From the NCBI GenBank assembly GCA_947044365.1, contig OX345636.1, positions 2,748,001 through 2,812,000 on the forward strand: a stretch of 64,000 bases of DNA. Reading direction: 5' to 3'. A program made the translations under genes and the position numbers. This DNA comes from Petrosia ficiformis (taxonomy: Eukaryota; Porifera; Demospongiae; Haplosclerida; Petrosiidae). How positions within the stretch are numbered: the first letter of the stretch is position 1; the number at the start of each line of letters is the position of its first letter. Shown here piece after piece: positions 15,370 to 22,640 of this stretch. The notes under the pieces are model-generated. The model was not told where the DNA came from. It was given only the letters and a program-made list of their open reading frames with translations, and ran no database searches.

Positions 15370-16361
15370 TTTTATATTTATATTTATATAATGTAATGTA
15401 CAGAGTTTAGGATCACATTACATAATAGATCTCCTATGAATCCAGAGATTTTGACATTAGAAATCTCCATCTTGACTTTTATAAATTTTCAGAGTCCTCC
15501 AAATTACATCTCTGTGGTTAGACTATGACACTAGTGTCCTCAGTGGGGAAGTTCATTGTTGTGATAAGTATAGATTTTGGTTTATTTTTCTTGTAATAAG
15601 GTAGCAATGATATCGTGTAACCTAAAGCACTATTTACATTAATGTAGCACTTGAGTAGAGCCAGTAAACGTCTCAAATACTTACACAATACACTTATGCA
15701 TTTTGTATATATTAATTGCCCCACTCTTGCTTGTGCCATACTACACTTTATGTATTGTAAAGGATGTTTTAAATACTACTTATTGCCAATGTGACAGGAA
15801 GTACTATTTGAGTAACAGTTCACCATTTTGTTATAGCATTTGTGTTTCTGAGTAGAGACCCATTTGCTATTAATCCCATTATATATAATCTTTGCCTAAT
15901 TTTAATGGATTTAGACTACTGATGTAATAATTGTAATAAATAAGTAATCATAGTAATTGTAAAGTGCTGTTCATATACTAATTAGTGATTACTTGAATGT
16001 ACATGTTCTAGATATAGACTATTGTGACTTACTTCAGAAACCACCAGAGATAAGAGATATTTTTGATATAATCAAGGAAGATATTTCATCTAGATGGCAT
16101 GAAGTTGGTGGTTGTCTTGGCATTTCTTTGGACTATCGTGATAGTTTAAAGGGCAATAACTCCGTTAATACTCAGTTGGAACGTATTCTCACTGAATGGA
16201 TTCAGAATGAAACAAAGGATGTGACGTGGAAAGTCGCTCTAGAAATGCTAAAAGAACTTAGGAGGAGAGACCTCGCGAGAAGGGTCATTAGCTTCCTGGA
16301 GACACCAGAAACTTACAAAAAATATATTTCAAAGGGTGACTTTGTTCGTGATTCTTCATAA
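1..16361 (+). CDS. Spliced gene (5' end outside window): ANK array - Roc/COR GTPase - paracaspase-like - death domain
   Basis: Fourteen exons join without a phase clash: 1-256, 1164-1436, 1857-2138, 2584-2856, 3671-3952, 5409-5690, 6650-6931, 7333-7599, 9335-11524, 12270-13037, 13344-13459, 14284-14331, 15077-15119 and 16012-16361. They total 5,712 bases, exactly 1,904 codons including the stop. All borders are AG/GT. Domains in order are tandem ankyrin repeats, a Ras-like Roc GTPase with COR region, a caspase-fold peptidase with HG and C dyad motifs, an acidic linker and a death domain. From family knowledge these parts suggest a cytosolic sensor or signalling protein in which ANK repeats bind a ligand, Roc-COR switches, and protease plus death domain signal. 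That role is inference. The exon carrying the first Met lies before base 1. The gene faces its inverted paralogue at 23346 tail to tail. Introns hold MITEs and hairpins rather than other genes. Confidence 0.75.
537..795 (-). mobile_element. Degraded MITE copy in intron 1
   Basis: Contains the family blocks CTTCCTGCTGGTCTGC, CTCTGAGCCCCAGAAT and AACCAGTCGTATAGATGGCCC in the reverse orientation. The mirror locus 36783-37080 carries the same insertion. Confidence 0.45.
1164..1436 (+). CDS. ANK-module exon 2
   Basis: Acceptor tctaatatag|AGACACGG, donor ATAG|gtacat, 273 bp, phase 1 to phase 1 (91 residues). It starts ETRCYDAFNYGRREEALRLL, then ILHCAAYHGWLDVV and GNTPLSRAR, about three ankyrin-like helix pairs. 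Partner in the inverted copy: 36130-36402, with about five residue differences. Confidence 0.85.
1729..1785. repeat. Perfect 57-base palindrome (28-base arms)
   Basis: Arms begin TTTCAGGGATCATAAACATC and their exact complements follow after a single central base. A slightly degraded version lies at 35785-35841 in the inverted arm. As RNA it would form a 28-bp hairpin inside an intron. Confidence 0.85.
1857..2138 (+). CDS. ANK-module exon 3
   Basis: Acceptor tttctttag|CTGAAGTAG, donor ATAG|gtacat, 282 bp, phase 1-1, 94 residues. It has the AEVETKCYDAF start typical of the longer exon class. The partner 35413-35694 differs at three residues by eye. A perfect 57-base palindrome lies just upstream in the intron. 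Confidence 0.85.
2584..2856 (+). CDS. ANK-module exon 4
   Basis: Acceptor tgttttctgtag|AGACACAG, donor ATAG|gtacat, 273 bp, phase 1-1. It belongs to the shorter class, lacking the A-E-V start. It carries LLHFAAYHGW (Phe where other copies have Cys) and GNTPLSKARSNGKQ. Partner: 34675-34947. Open sequence runs well past the donor, but the splice motif matches every sister exon. Confidence 0.85.
3671..3952 (+). CDS. ANK-module exon 5
   Basis: 282 bp, phase 1-1, acceptor ctttctttag|CTGAAG, donor ATAG|gtatat. Its 94 residues differ from partner 33482-33763 at a single position (VDNNGN against VDNDGN), and the flanking introns also align. This is the clearest sign that the arms were copied or homogenised recently. 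Confidence 0.87.
4200..4535 (-). mobile_element. Old MITE copy (CCCTATGATTGC family) in an intron
   Basis: Reverse-orientation degraded copy: shared blocks are the CAGACCAGCAG segment, the stretch before the (A/T)-rich GTATAC motif, and the terminal GGCCTATAGGG-like end near 4530. The corresponding copy sits in the inverted arm around 32900-33240, so it predates the duplication. Confidence 0.5.
4840..5040 (-). mobile_element. MITE copy, partial, with TA microsatellite
   Basis: Reverse copy of the same family: AATTGACCGAGCCCC, AACTTCCTAAACTACG, a TA run (4963-4991), then CCCCATGGAAAGCAA and GGGATGGCTCTACGGGCCAT. The internal 3' half is missing compared with 27283-27690. Confidence 0.6.
5409..5690 (+). 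CDS. ANK-module exon 6
   Basis: 282 bp, phase 1-1, acceptor ttttatgtag|CTGAAG, donor ATAG|gtacat. Variant first repeat LLHCAAHYGWLDIVKVL. Partner 32189-32470 keeps AYHGW here, so this copy has changed in the predicted repeat turn. Confidence 0.85.
6650..6931 (+). CDS. ANK-module exon 7
   Basis: 282 bp, phase 1-1, acceptor ttacttgtag|CTGAGACAG, donor ATAG|gtacat. It begins AETETKCYDAFNKGSHEEA and has VLHYAAYHGWLDIV. Partner: 31042-31323. The HYAA form is shared only with the next exon and the two partners. Confidence 0.85.
7333..7599 (+). CDS. ANK-module exon 8, last of the array
   Basis: Acceptor gtttgttgtag|AAACACAG, donor AAAAAAG|gtaagt, 267 bp, phase 1-1. The C-terminal end is divergent (GITPLRKAKANGKDNVVQYL then KK), shorter than in other exons, and exactly matched by 30426-30692. 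It marks the 3' boundary of the ANK array. Joining to the next exon restores a Glu codon (G|AG). Confidence 0.85.
8155..8266 (+). mobile_element. MITE fragment at the paralogue homology boundary
   Basis: Begins TATCCCTATGATTGCTTTG and continues through CAGTAATCATGGCTGACTAT and TTATTATTTTGATTATT, then is cut off. The same element in the inverted arm (29820-29880 inward) continues as a full copy to about 29520. Sequence identity between the two arms stops here. Confidence 0.6.
8385..8995. repeat. Nested hairpin cluster with long TA run
   Basis: Three consecutive inverted repeats follow a TA microsatellite (8406-8470). The first is about 8496-8560. The second, about 8572-8785, has arms near 100 bases starting ATGATGGTGACATCTCCTGC and closing on the complement. 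The third is about 8805-8990 with arms containing GGTCCTATATACTGCATATA. The third hairpin and half of the second recur at 53085-53345, so this is a mobile hairpin family. It lies in the intron immediately before the Roc-COR exon. Confidence 0.75.
9096..9200 (+). repeat. Dispersed repeat, copy 1
   Basis: Block beginning ACACTTGCC(T/A)TGG with CAGGTC(T/C)GATATGCAATA and ending TTGCCATGGCAGCA. The same ordered blocks occur at 59750-59850 in the same orientation. No coding potential seen. Confidence 0.55.
9335..11524 (+). CDS. Roc-COR GTPase exon
   Basis: One 2,190-bp exon, acceptor ttttttgcag|AGAGTGG, donor CCAG|gttagt, phase 1-1, 730 residues. Counting from MYVKAF, the Walker A/G1 is GPPRVGKT at about residues 27-34. 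A long Ser/Asp-rich insert (SSDSDNES region, about 105-190) precedes the G3 motif DTGGQPEF near 213, and a G4-like ATHKD lies near 315. A COR region follows (FPVPWLALEL, LWFLHHKTGTIRYYHG, VKPDVIFKAVSKLI). The C-terminus is Cys/His-rich (HQFGFYCDHPDC ... HWF). DTGGQ and the COR block are the marks of ROCO-type GTPases. There is no kinase domain. The G4 motif has THKD instead of NKxD. The exon has no counterpart in the inverted paralogue. Confidence 0.85.
11910..11942. repeat. (GACA)n microsatellite
   Basis: About eight uninterrupted tetranucleotide units in the intron between the Roc-COR and paracaspase exons. Confidence 0.9.
12270..13037 (+). CDS. Paracaspase-like C14 peptidase exon
   Basis: 768 bp, acceptor ttttatttag|ATTGTG, donor AAAG|gtatta, phase 1-1, 256 residues. 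The caspase-haemoglobinase fold core is readable: LIFVVAGAG as first strand, FIAFYYAGHGGIDKS with the catalytic His near residue 98, and CLFFFDCCLNYSPG with the catalytic Cys near 153. CLVAYATS and GGLWTHHLCQRLK then LLSVILDHTVEDVKD follow. The order GHG, DCC, VAYAT, LL..ILD resembles MALT1-type paracaspases more than effector caspases, and no separate p10 linker is visible. Proteolysis of Arg/Lys sites is a family expectation, not shown here. It is clearly diverged from the minus-strand paralogue at 28274-29017. Confidence 0.85.
13344..13459 (+). CDS. Linker exon after paracaspase
   Basis: Acceptor tgctactttcag|AAGAAGTA, donor GAAAAG|gtattc. It enters in phase 1 and leaves in phase 0, 116 bp, encoding EEVKLTRKEVETVSQSPTN and a polar tail. 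No domain is recognised. Support is phase agreement on both sides and a good polypyrimidine tract. Confidence 0.6.
13821..14191. mobile_element. hAT-type MITE in an intron
   Basis: Ends are TAGTGATGTACC and its exact complement, with inner inverted GCCGATAATT blocks. The flanks CTAAATAA and CTAAATTA look like an 8-bp target duplication with one mismatch, as hAT elements make. 371 bp, with no reading frame for a transposase. A second partial end, TAGTGATGCATCGATAATCG, starts at 14585. Confidence 0.7.
14284..14331 (+). CDS. Short acidic linker exon
   Basis: 48 bp, acceptor cacatacacag|AGTAGT, donor CCAAAA|gtatga, phase 0-0, encoding SSSSDDEAKPDAEKPK. A low-complexity serine/acidic linker, plausible as a flexible or phosphorylated segment. 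The call rests on phase and splice sites only. Confidence 0.5.
15077..15119 (+). CDS. Short basic linker exon
   Basis: 43 bp, acceptor ttttacatatag|ACAAAATC, donor TAAAAG|gtaaga. It starts in phase 0 and ends in phase 1, encoding TKSGEETKHKVQVK. It brings the phase back to 1, which the death-domain exon requires. Confidence 0.5.
16012..16361 (+). CDS. Terminal death-domain exon
   Basis: Acceptor acatgttctag|ATATAGAC, phase 1, stop TAA at 16359-16361. About 116 residues. The death-domain pattern is visible: IRDIFDIIKEDISSRWHEVG, then LGISLDYRDSL, QLERILTEWIQ, VTWKVALEMLKELRRRDLAR. The six-helix fold mediates homotypic interactions between signalling proteins. The paralogous exon 23346-23710 is similar but diverged (SWNELGCELEIP, LELVLRNWVQN). 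Confidence 0.85.
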
Positions 16362-16655
16362 CTTTAATCTTTTTGTGTTTAAAATCTACCAGTCCAAGTT
16401 GCCCACAGAGCATAGACTCTACATATTTTCAAGTACTCTTGACTACAGTTCCTTTTCTTGTTCTTATTCTAGATCTATCAACTATTATTTTCAGTCAACT
16501 TCTCATGCATAAATCTGTTCTCTTCAGCATCATTAATAATAATAACGTAATTATTATTCTTAATTTAAAAAGAATGTTTTATTTGATGAGGCAGTGCATA
16601 CGTATAATAATAGTAGTGATAAGTATGGGTAAATGTATTAGTTAGTTATGAGGAC
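16362..16655. other. Short intergenic stretch, nothing recognised
   Basis: AT-rich 3' flank of the plus gene. The longest open stretch on the plus strand (16373-16645) is low-complexity Ile/Leu translation of AT-rich DNA without family features. Confidence 0.6.
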
Positions 16656-16755
16656 TTAAAGTGTTATTAATAGTACAATTGGACAATGATCACTTCCATA
16701 AACTTGTATCACATGATCCATTAAACCATGAGAGATAACAGAATAGTCTAATCTC
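16656..16755 (-). pseudogene. AP-endonuclease-like (APE1/ExoIII family) last-exon fragment
   Basis: On the minus strand, an acceptor-like ttctactctacag is followed by an open stretch RLDYSVISHGLMDHV ... YGSDHCPIVLLITL and a stop. RLDY and GSDHCPI are the last catalytic motifs of ExoIII/APE1 enzymes, including the essential Asp-His of SDH, and the distance to the stop fits the usual C-terminus. No upstream exons with the earlier catalytic motifs were found in the next few kilobases. It is therefore an orphan exon, a relic, or a shortened piece from a non-LTR element endonuclease. The spacing between RLDY and SDH is also shorter than usual. Confidence 0.4.
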
Positions 16756-17676
16756 CTGTAGAGTAGAATATAGAGATGCAGAGCTTGAAATAATTTTTGA
16801 ATGTGCCCAGCAGAAACACCAGGACAAAACAATATTTGACCAGCAAGTTGTGAATTTTGTCTGGACCAGCAAGTCTCACAAATCTGTATTGTACCCATTT
16901 ATGTCTTATGAGATATAGAAGTAATCCACTAAGTTATGACTACTCTTGACTAATAATTTCCCTTTACTGTGAGATTAATGTATCATTTTCTATAATCAGA
17001 CAATTTGTCCAGTTAAATGCAATTTTGTCCAGACAAAGCAGTGAAATGGCCAGAAAATGGCCAATTGCTGGATGTTATTTCGAGCACTGGAGATGAGTAC
17101 ATGTCTATAATCTAAAGACATGAGAGGTATGGTTGACATAGTAAAAAGACATGAGTCATGGTTGGTACGGTAATACATCACAAGTGAAGGTATTATTGCT
17201 TGACCACACATATAAATAAAACAACATAATAACAAATATAGAGCAACTGAAGGTTGTATGAACTTCCCTCCCCCAGATTTATATATATATATATATATGT
17301 ACAAGTTAGTTTATGCTATAATTATGGGTGGGGTGTTTCATGAAACTTTTGTCAGCTTTATAACTTTCAAAGTATACATGTTCAAAGATTCTAACTTGCT
17401 TTGTTGGAAAGAGGAGTCGTTAAGATAGCCAGTGATGTAAAACTTGTGCTTTGTTTGATACAGGAAGAGTCTGAAAGACTGAAAGAAGCCACACCCTTTT
17501 GGATAGTAGAGAAAATATTGTGAGTGCTCATTCTTGCCACTTTGGAAGAGTGTATACATGCCAAGTATGGAAATCCGGGAGTATCCAGTTCTTGAAGACA
17601 CACAGAGTCAGACAAACAGACACATTCCAAACCATTTACTGTAACCCTTTCAAAGGGGGAGGGTCAACTACACCAT
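16756..17676. other. Intergenic spacer without genes
   Basis: Contains a repeated TGTCCAGACAAA-like motif (around 16850 on the minus strand and 17005-17040), a short TA run at 17279-17299, and no supported reading frame. Short open frames here overlap on both strands and lack family features. Confidence 0.5.
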
Positions 17677-17802
17677 ATACATGTACATGTACTGTCTGAT
17701 AAACACAGTTATATATATGTATGTACATGTACTGTCAGATATATACATGTACATGTACTATCAGATGCACACATATATGTACTGTCAGATATACATGTAC
17801 AT
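17677..17802. repeat. Minisatellite with ATGTACTGTCAGATATA units
   Basis: At least four imperfect copies of a unit of roughly 25-35 bases containing ACATGTACTGTCAGAT. Located immediately left of the Crypton-like element. Confidence 0.75.
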
Positions 17803-17805
17803 TAC

Positions 17806-18674
17806 TTTGTAGTACAGTGCGTGGGTGTATCAAAGGTACCGACACGCGTTTATATTACATAACCACTATAAGGGCAGTTGGAAGGCATCATCTAAATGCC
17901 AAATCAGGCAATTAGAAGGCAAAAATGGCGTTTTTTCTTTAAACTTTTTAAATACAATGTGAAAGGCAAACTCAATTTTTCTTGTTCAGCAAATGAAATA
18001 TGATATACAAGTGAACTGAAAGGAAGTTCAATTTTTTTTTACAATAAATGAGAAAGGGTGAATGATTACAAAAAAAAGATTAAGTTGATGGATTACATTA
18101 ACTGTGACTGCACACTGGCATTGCTGGGCCCATAAGTACCATAATTGATGTTGACAACACAGTGTTTAAGGACACCAAAGGTCGGAAAAGGTAGGGGTGT
18201 TATGGCTGTTGCTCCATCAGCACGTCGTGTTTCTAGTACATAAATGGTCAACCAATGGTTCAGCTCCTCGATGTTCCACGGAGCATGTTCGAAAAGATCT
18301 GAGCGACATACTTCTTGTGGGTAGTGCCTTTCTCGTTCTGCTCTCCAATCGTTGAAATTTCTCAAGGCCCAGCTAGTATTCTTCTTAGTATTTTTGGGCA
18401 CGATTGGTTTAGTTAGTTCTGACAAATTTTCTGAAACTGACTGTCCAAATCTCCTTTTTCTAAGAGAAAGTGATTTTCGACGTTTCTTCTTCATTGGCTC
18501 TTCCAGTTCTAACGGGACGTTCTCCTTCTCTGACTCTTCTTCTCCAGCAGCCACAATATTCTCCATCTCTGTATATTGTAACGTGTTTCAGACAGAGGTC
18601 AAGGTCATACGCATGCGCAGTACGTAATGCAGACGTGTCGGTGCCTTTGATACACCCACGCACTGTAGTACAAA
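17806..18674 (-). mobile_element. 0.87-kb element with long inverted ends around a Crypton-like reading frame
   Basis: The left end (17806-17846) and right end (18634-18674) are inverted copies of about 41 bases with one or two mismatches, containing CAGTGCGTGGGTGTATCAAA. The only open frame inside is the minus-strand one at 18093-18566. No clear target duplication was identified. The inverted ends are unexpected, because Cryptons normally lack them. The element may be a non-autonomous DNA transposon that captured the frame. Confidence 0.6.
18093..18566 (-). CDS. Crypton-like / DUF3504-type N-terminal domain protein
   Basis: 157 residues from Met at 18566. It begins MENIVAAGEEESEKENVPL, then a basic block KKKRRKSLSLRKRR, then the family signature NTSWALRNFNDW, YPQEV, APWNIEELNHWLTIYVLETR. 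These residues match the region before the tyrosine-recombinase core in Crypton-derived proteins such as the ZMYM2, QRICH1 and KIAA1958 group. The catalytic Arg-His-Tyr domain is absent, since the frame ends about 40 residues after VLETR. It is probably a truncated or domesticated fragment. A related copy lies at 56913-57170. Confidence 0.6.
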   Translation of the reverse strand: MENIVAAGEEESEKENVPLELEEPMKKKRRKSLSLRKRRFGQSVSENLSELTKPIVPKNTKKNTSWALRNFNDWRAERERHYPQEVCRSDLFEHAPWNIEELNHWLTIYVLETRRADGATAITPLPFPTFGVLKHCVVNINYGTYGPSNASVQSQLM

Positions 18675-18682
18675 CCAGATAA

Positions 18683-18801
18683 ACTACAGAGTCCACGTGT
18701 TATTGGATATACACTCGGTGGTTATTTAATTAGAAGCCTCGGCATCTAATCAAATAACCACCTCGTGTATATCCAATAACCAGTGGACTCTGTAGTTTAA
18801 C
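18683..18801. repeat. Large imperfect palindrome
   Basis: Arms of nearly 60 bases run from TAAACTACAGAGTCCAC, through GTTATTGGATATACAC and TGGTTATTT, to a centre at CTCG near 18742, then back. It directly abuts the right end of the 17806-18674 element, upstream of the minus-strand frame. Confidence 0.8.
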
Positions 18802-19690
18802 TATAACATACACAGATACCATTCAAGATGAAAATCTTCAAAATTAATACACTGATTAGAAATTCCTGACACATGACTTCACTTCAATATGTATAGGTTA
18901 TACATAACCGTCTTCTACCATGAAACGCGCGCGAAATATAGTAACTAAGCAAATCTTTGCGCGTGGCAACAGTATACATAATTTCACTGACCTATGGATA
19001 TAGTGTGGGTTTCTGCTATGACTCTTTAGACAAGTAACTGATCAACAGTTCAATCGCAAATAACAGAAAGAGCTCTACATGTGGCAGACTTCCGGCTCCT
19101 CCTCGATCCACCCAGTCATTAAGGTGTGGTCTTCCAACAGCAATCGCGATCGCTATCAAGAACCGAGCTGAAGCTGGCGACTGATTCACCAGCAACTGAT
19201 TCACTGGGGCGGGGTGACAAACCATAAAGAATGCAATGAATGTGCTGTTGTTATGCGCACAACTATTGTAGGTAATTATATTTTTATTTTTATTTATAAT
19301 ATTTGCTCTGAGCGCTAGGCTGTTTCTCGGAGTCTTCATGAAGAGAGTTCTGATGTTAATACAACAATTAATCCCCTTTGTTGTTGTATTTCATGTATTT
19401 TACAAATTGTCTAATATGTTCACTCTCTGAGCCTACAATTTTTTATTATATATATAATAATTATTATTATATAATATATAATTATGTATATTATATAATT
19501 ATGTTGGAATTGTAGGTTTGTAGGTCCATAGTATGCACAATAATAATTGTTGTTTTAAATTACGGAATAAGGCTTTCTCAGTTGTTATGAGTAGTTGTTT
19601 GGGCTGCGATTGTTTTTAAAGCTAATGATGTATTTAACCCAACAGCTAAGGAAACGAAACTGGCCAAAGCATTTTGCACTTTCTCCCAAT
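18802..19690. other. Intergenic, no gene recognised
   Basis: Includes a GC-richer patch at 18920-18980 and an AT palindromic run at 19440-19505. An open minus-strand stretch (19016-19339) has no family features. The left end of the ISL2EU element should lie somewhere here or just after, but its terminal repeat was not located. Confidence 0.45.
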
Positions 19691-19719
19691 CATTTAGCTA
19701 TAATAATTATATACATTAA

Positions 19720-20722
19720 GAGTTATTGTGCTATATTGGTGTTCTAATCGGTCTATAAAAGATTCTGCTGTTAGTTTTTACCGATTTCCTTCAAACGAGA
19801 ACGTAGAGCACTCTAGATATCTGCAGTAAAAAGGAAAAACTGGCAACCAAGTGATTATTCTTGGTTGTGCAGTGTTCATTTTGTTGGTGGAAAGAAGTCT
19901 GATGATCCTCTTTCCCCTGCATATAGTCCTACCATGATTAATTTTATTAGTTCTCCAGTTAAGAGAAAGGCAAGTGCAGATCTCATCAGGTATGACAGAC
20001 TCATCAGGTATGACAGATGCAAAGTTAGGAGAAAAGTATGCAGTAGTAGTATTGATGGTGAACTGCAGGATGACGATGAACAATCTAATGAGTCACATGT
20101 AATGGACACTGCTGTGCAAGCAATAACTGAAGAAACTTCTGAGAAGGGAACATGTACTGACTATTCTATTACAGGTATTGGACTCCATAGTAAAACTAAA
20201 AGTCTTGTCTGTGAGCGGCCTAATAGATTGAAAGCTCGGGCACAAACCTACTCACAATATAAACATCACAATACTGTTACATTTTTGATTGGTATTACAC
20301 CTCAAGGATCGGTGTCTTTTATATCTAATGGTTGGGGTGGTAGAGTTTCTGACCTCCATGTAACTGAGCACTGTGGAATTCTAAATAATCTTCTTCCAGG
20401 CGATCTTGTGTTAGCTGACCAAGGATTCAACATTCAAGAGTCCATTGGGATATACTGTGCAGAAGTTAAATTACCACCATTTACTAAGGGCAAACCACAA
20501 CTTAGCCAATTAGAAGTTGATACTGCATGTGAAGTAGCCCATGTTCGGATACATGTAGAGAGAGTGATTGGTTTATTGAGACAGAAATTTACCTACCTGG
20601 GGGGAGTGCTGCCTATCAGTGTTATGTGTGACTCTTCATCAGATTTAAGTATGATCAGTAAAGTAGTTTTAGTTTGTTGTGCTCTGTGTAACTGTTGTGA
20701 ATCCATTGTTCCATTTGAATAG
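19720..20722 (+). pseudogene. THAP-DDE transposase (ISL2EU), frameshifted
   Basis: THAP zinc-finger remnants are WCSNRSIKDSAVSFYRFPS in one frame and, after a shift near 19812, [15 protein letters not shown] in another. The open part 19865-20722 then carries the DDE_4-type core: [49 protein letters not shown] (second acidic residue) and [17 protein letters not shown] (Glu). The first catalytic Asp and the helix-turn-helix region between THAP and core appear deleted. The stop is at 20720-20722. Confidence 0.75.
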
Positions 20723-20825
20723 ATGTTTAATATTAATTTGTGTTATCACTGTTATGATTACAGTGACTTTTTTGATATAATAATAATAATGATAATAATA
20801 ATTATGCATGCAATATATTTCAGTT

Positions 20826-22373
20826 CTATTTTTTGCTTTGTCTTTTACTTCGTTTTCCTTTTGTACATACGGGACAATACCATTTGCCTTTTGGTACTTC
20901 AGCTAGTTTGAGACAATCTATATGAAACCACTGAATTGCACAGTTACTACTGTCACACAAAACCATTTTTCCATATTCTCCATTCCTGCAAAAGCACCAA
21001 CAATCAGCCATAGAACTTGTACTGCATGCAGAACTTTCATCTTGAGTCAAATCAGTCACAATTGTTGGATAAGTAGGTGCTCTAGAGTACCATTTGCCCA
21101 ATAGCTCAGGCAATATTCCAATTTTGTAAAAAACAGTTGCTTTTGATACAGCATTATCTTCATCAATTAAAACACGAATGACTAACAATTCAGTCTCCCT
21201 CCAAGTTACAAAATCACAATAATTATTTTGTTCTTGAAAGTTTCATTTGGAGCTGTATTTGATAGAAGTAAGAATGGCATCTTTCAAGAGAATGTGTTTC
21301 ACCAACCTTCTCCAAGCAAAACTTGGAATTTTCACATGCTTCAGCAAATGATCTGTTTTTGCAGGTAAAAGGACATTTAATCTTCAATGTGCCTGGACCA
21401 CAACAATCACACTGTATGAAACCATCTGGTGAGGCACCCAAATGAGGATACTGGGGATCTACTATTAATCCACTTAATGAAAGTGTGAAGTTTTCGTGAT
21501 CTTTCTGACTTAATATAATAAACTCATTCCGAGCATCATCTTCATGCTTACAACCCCATTTAGTTGCTTCTGTAGAGAATCTAATACTTTCAGGATAACA
21601 AATAGTCCTGATTAAGGATTTAGAAGGCTCAGCTATGTTAGTGTGAGCAGCAGCTTTAAAACGAGAGGCTGTTATTCGGTCAGCTCTATGCCCTATGCCT
21701 AAACCACAGTGTTGAATTTGACTGACTCCTTGTTGCTTTCTCTAACATATTTGCGTGTTCAGCAGTAATCTTCAGCTTGGTAAATGTTTCATGGCTTTTT
21801 TCTAGGAGCTCAGGGTATGAAACATCAAGTAATTTTTCATCAAACAAATCAGTAAAAGGCTTTGGAAGGCAATATAAGCTTTGCGGAACAAACTTTTCAC
21901 AATATGGTGGCACAATAGATAAGATAACAGGATTACCGGCATCTGATAAATCCTTGAACAATGTTTCAAGTTCATCTTCTGTAGGTTTTGAAACCTTTGG
22001 TGGTGGCAAATTCAAGTCATGATGTGAATTACAAGAGGAAAGCTTTTTCATCTTACTTTTAGGAGAAGAAAAATCAATTTTGGCAATAGGTGAGTAGTCT
22101 ACTTTCTGCATTACAGGTAACCAAGTATAAGCTAATGATGTACATGATGTGTTGTTCAACAATCTGGTATTTATTTCCATGGTGAACAAAAGTGCAGCTA
22201 CATGAGAGCATGCCCTCACCTAGACCTGCCATACAGGTACAGTGAGCACATAGGACAATTCCATTGGGTTCAACAGCCACCCATGGATGTAAAGAAGACA
22301 CAGACAATCTCTGAGAATGTTTGACATCTCCTAATACAACACATACTAGAGTAAACAACCAATTTCCGTTCAC
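20826..22373 (-). pseudogene. ISL2EU second protein: SWIM, YqaJ-type nuclease, PHD finger; frameshifted
   Basis: Read 5' to 3' on the minus strand. The SWIM-like CAHCTCMAGLGE is followed, in another frame, by ACSHVAALLF (shift near 22215). A Ser/Pro-rich linker ends at EKATRSQ (shift near 21720). A YqaJ/lambda-exonuclease-like core follows with ITASRFKAAAHT, GASPDGFIQCDCCG and KIKCPF, then after another break YCDFVTW and VIRVLIDED. A terminal PHD finger has CWCFCRNGEYGKMVLCDS and KWYCPVC. The usual Glu before IKCP is Lys here, which with the frameshifts argues for loss of nuclease function. A 5' portion probably extends to about 22640. Confidence 0.7.
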
Positions 22374-22640
22374 ATTGAAATTCGGACAGTTGTATCTCGA
22401 GACTGGGTAGAGCTCTGATCATAGTTCTTTCACCAGATGATAGCTAATTTATAGTGTCATTTGCAAACCAGTCTATAGCTGCATCGGTCAGTTACCCAGT
22501 TGCTGTACTTCAAAATACTAATCGTCCGAATGAAGTCAAACTTCGTACAAAAAAATCAAATTTCGGTCATCCAGCACAGAAACTTCATGCAAGTAGCAGC
22601 TGTTGGGGTTATTCTGTTTTCAGACACTGTAACTAACCAT

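Larger units (their letters stand above)
19720..22640. mobile_element. Decayed ISL2EU-type (PIF/Harbinger-related) DNA transposon
   Basis: Two converging reading frames with 103 bases between their stops: a THAP plus DDE transposase on the plus strand and a SWIM/YqaJ/PHD protein on the minus strand. This pairing is characteristic of ISL2EU elements. Both frames carry frameshifts, so it is not autonomous now. End repeats were not found, and the borders given are the coding limits. Confidence 0.75.

Noticed and set aside
18460..18696. Second open frames overlapping the Crypton-like reading frame on both strands
   Set aside because: They follow from the palindrome and inverted-end composition; only 18093-18566 has the family signature.
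19016..19339. Possible minus-strand protein of 107 residues
   Set aside because: No motif, no splice context, low-complexity Ile/Asn stretch; considered chance.
19865..20109. Minus-strand open frames opposite the transposase
   Set aside because: Antisense shadows; the plus frame has clear THAP/DDE motifs.
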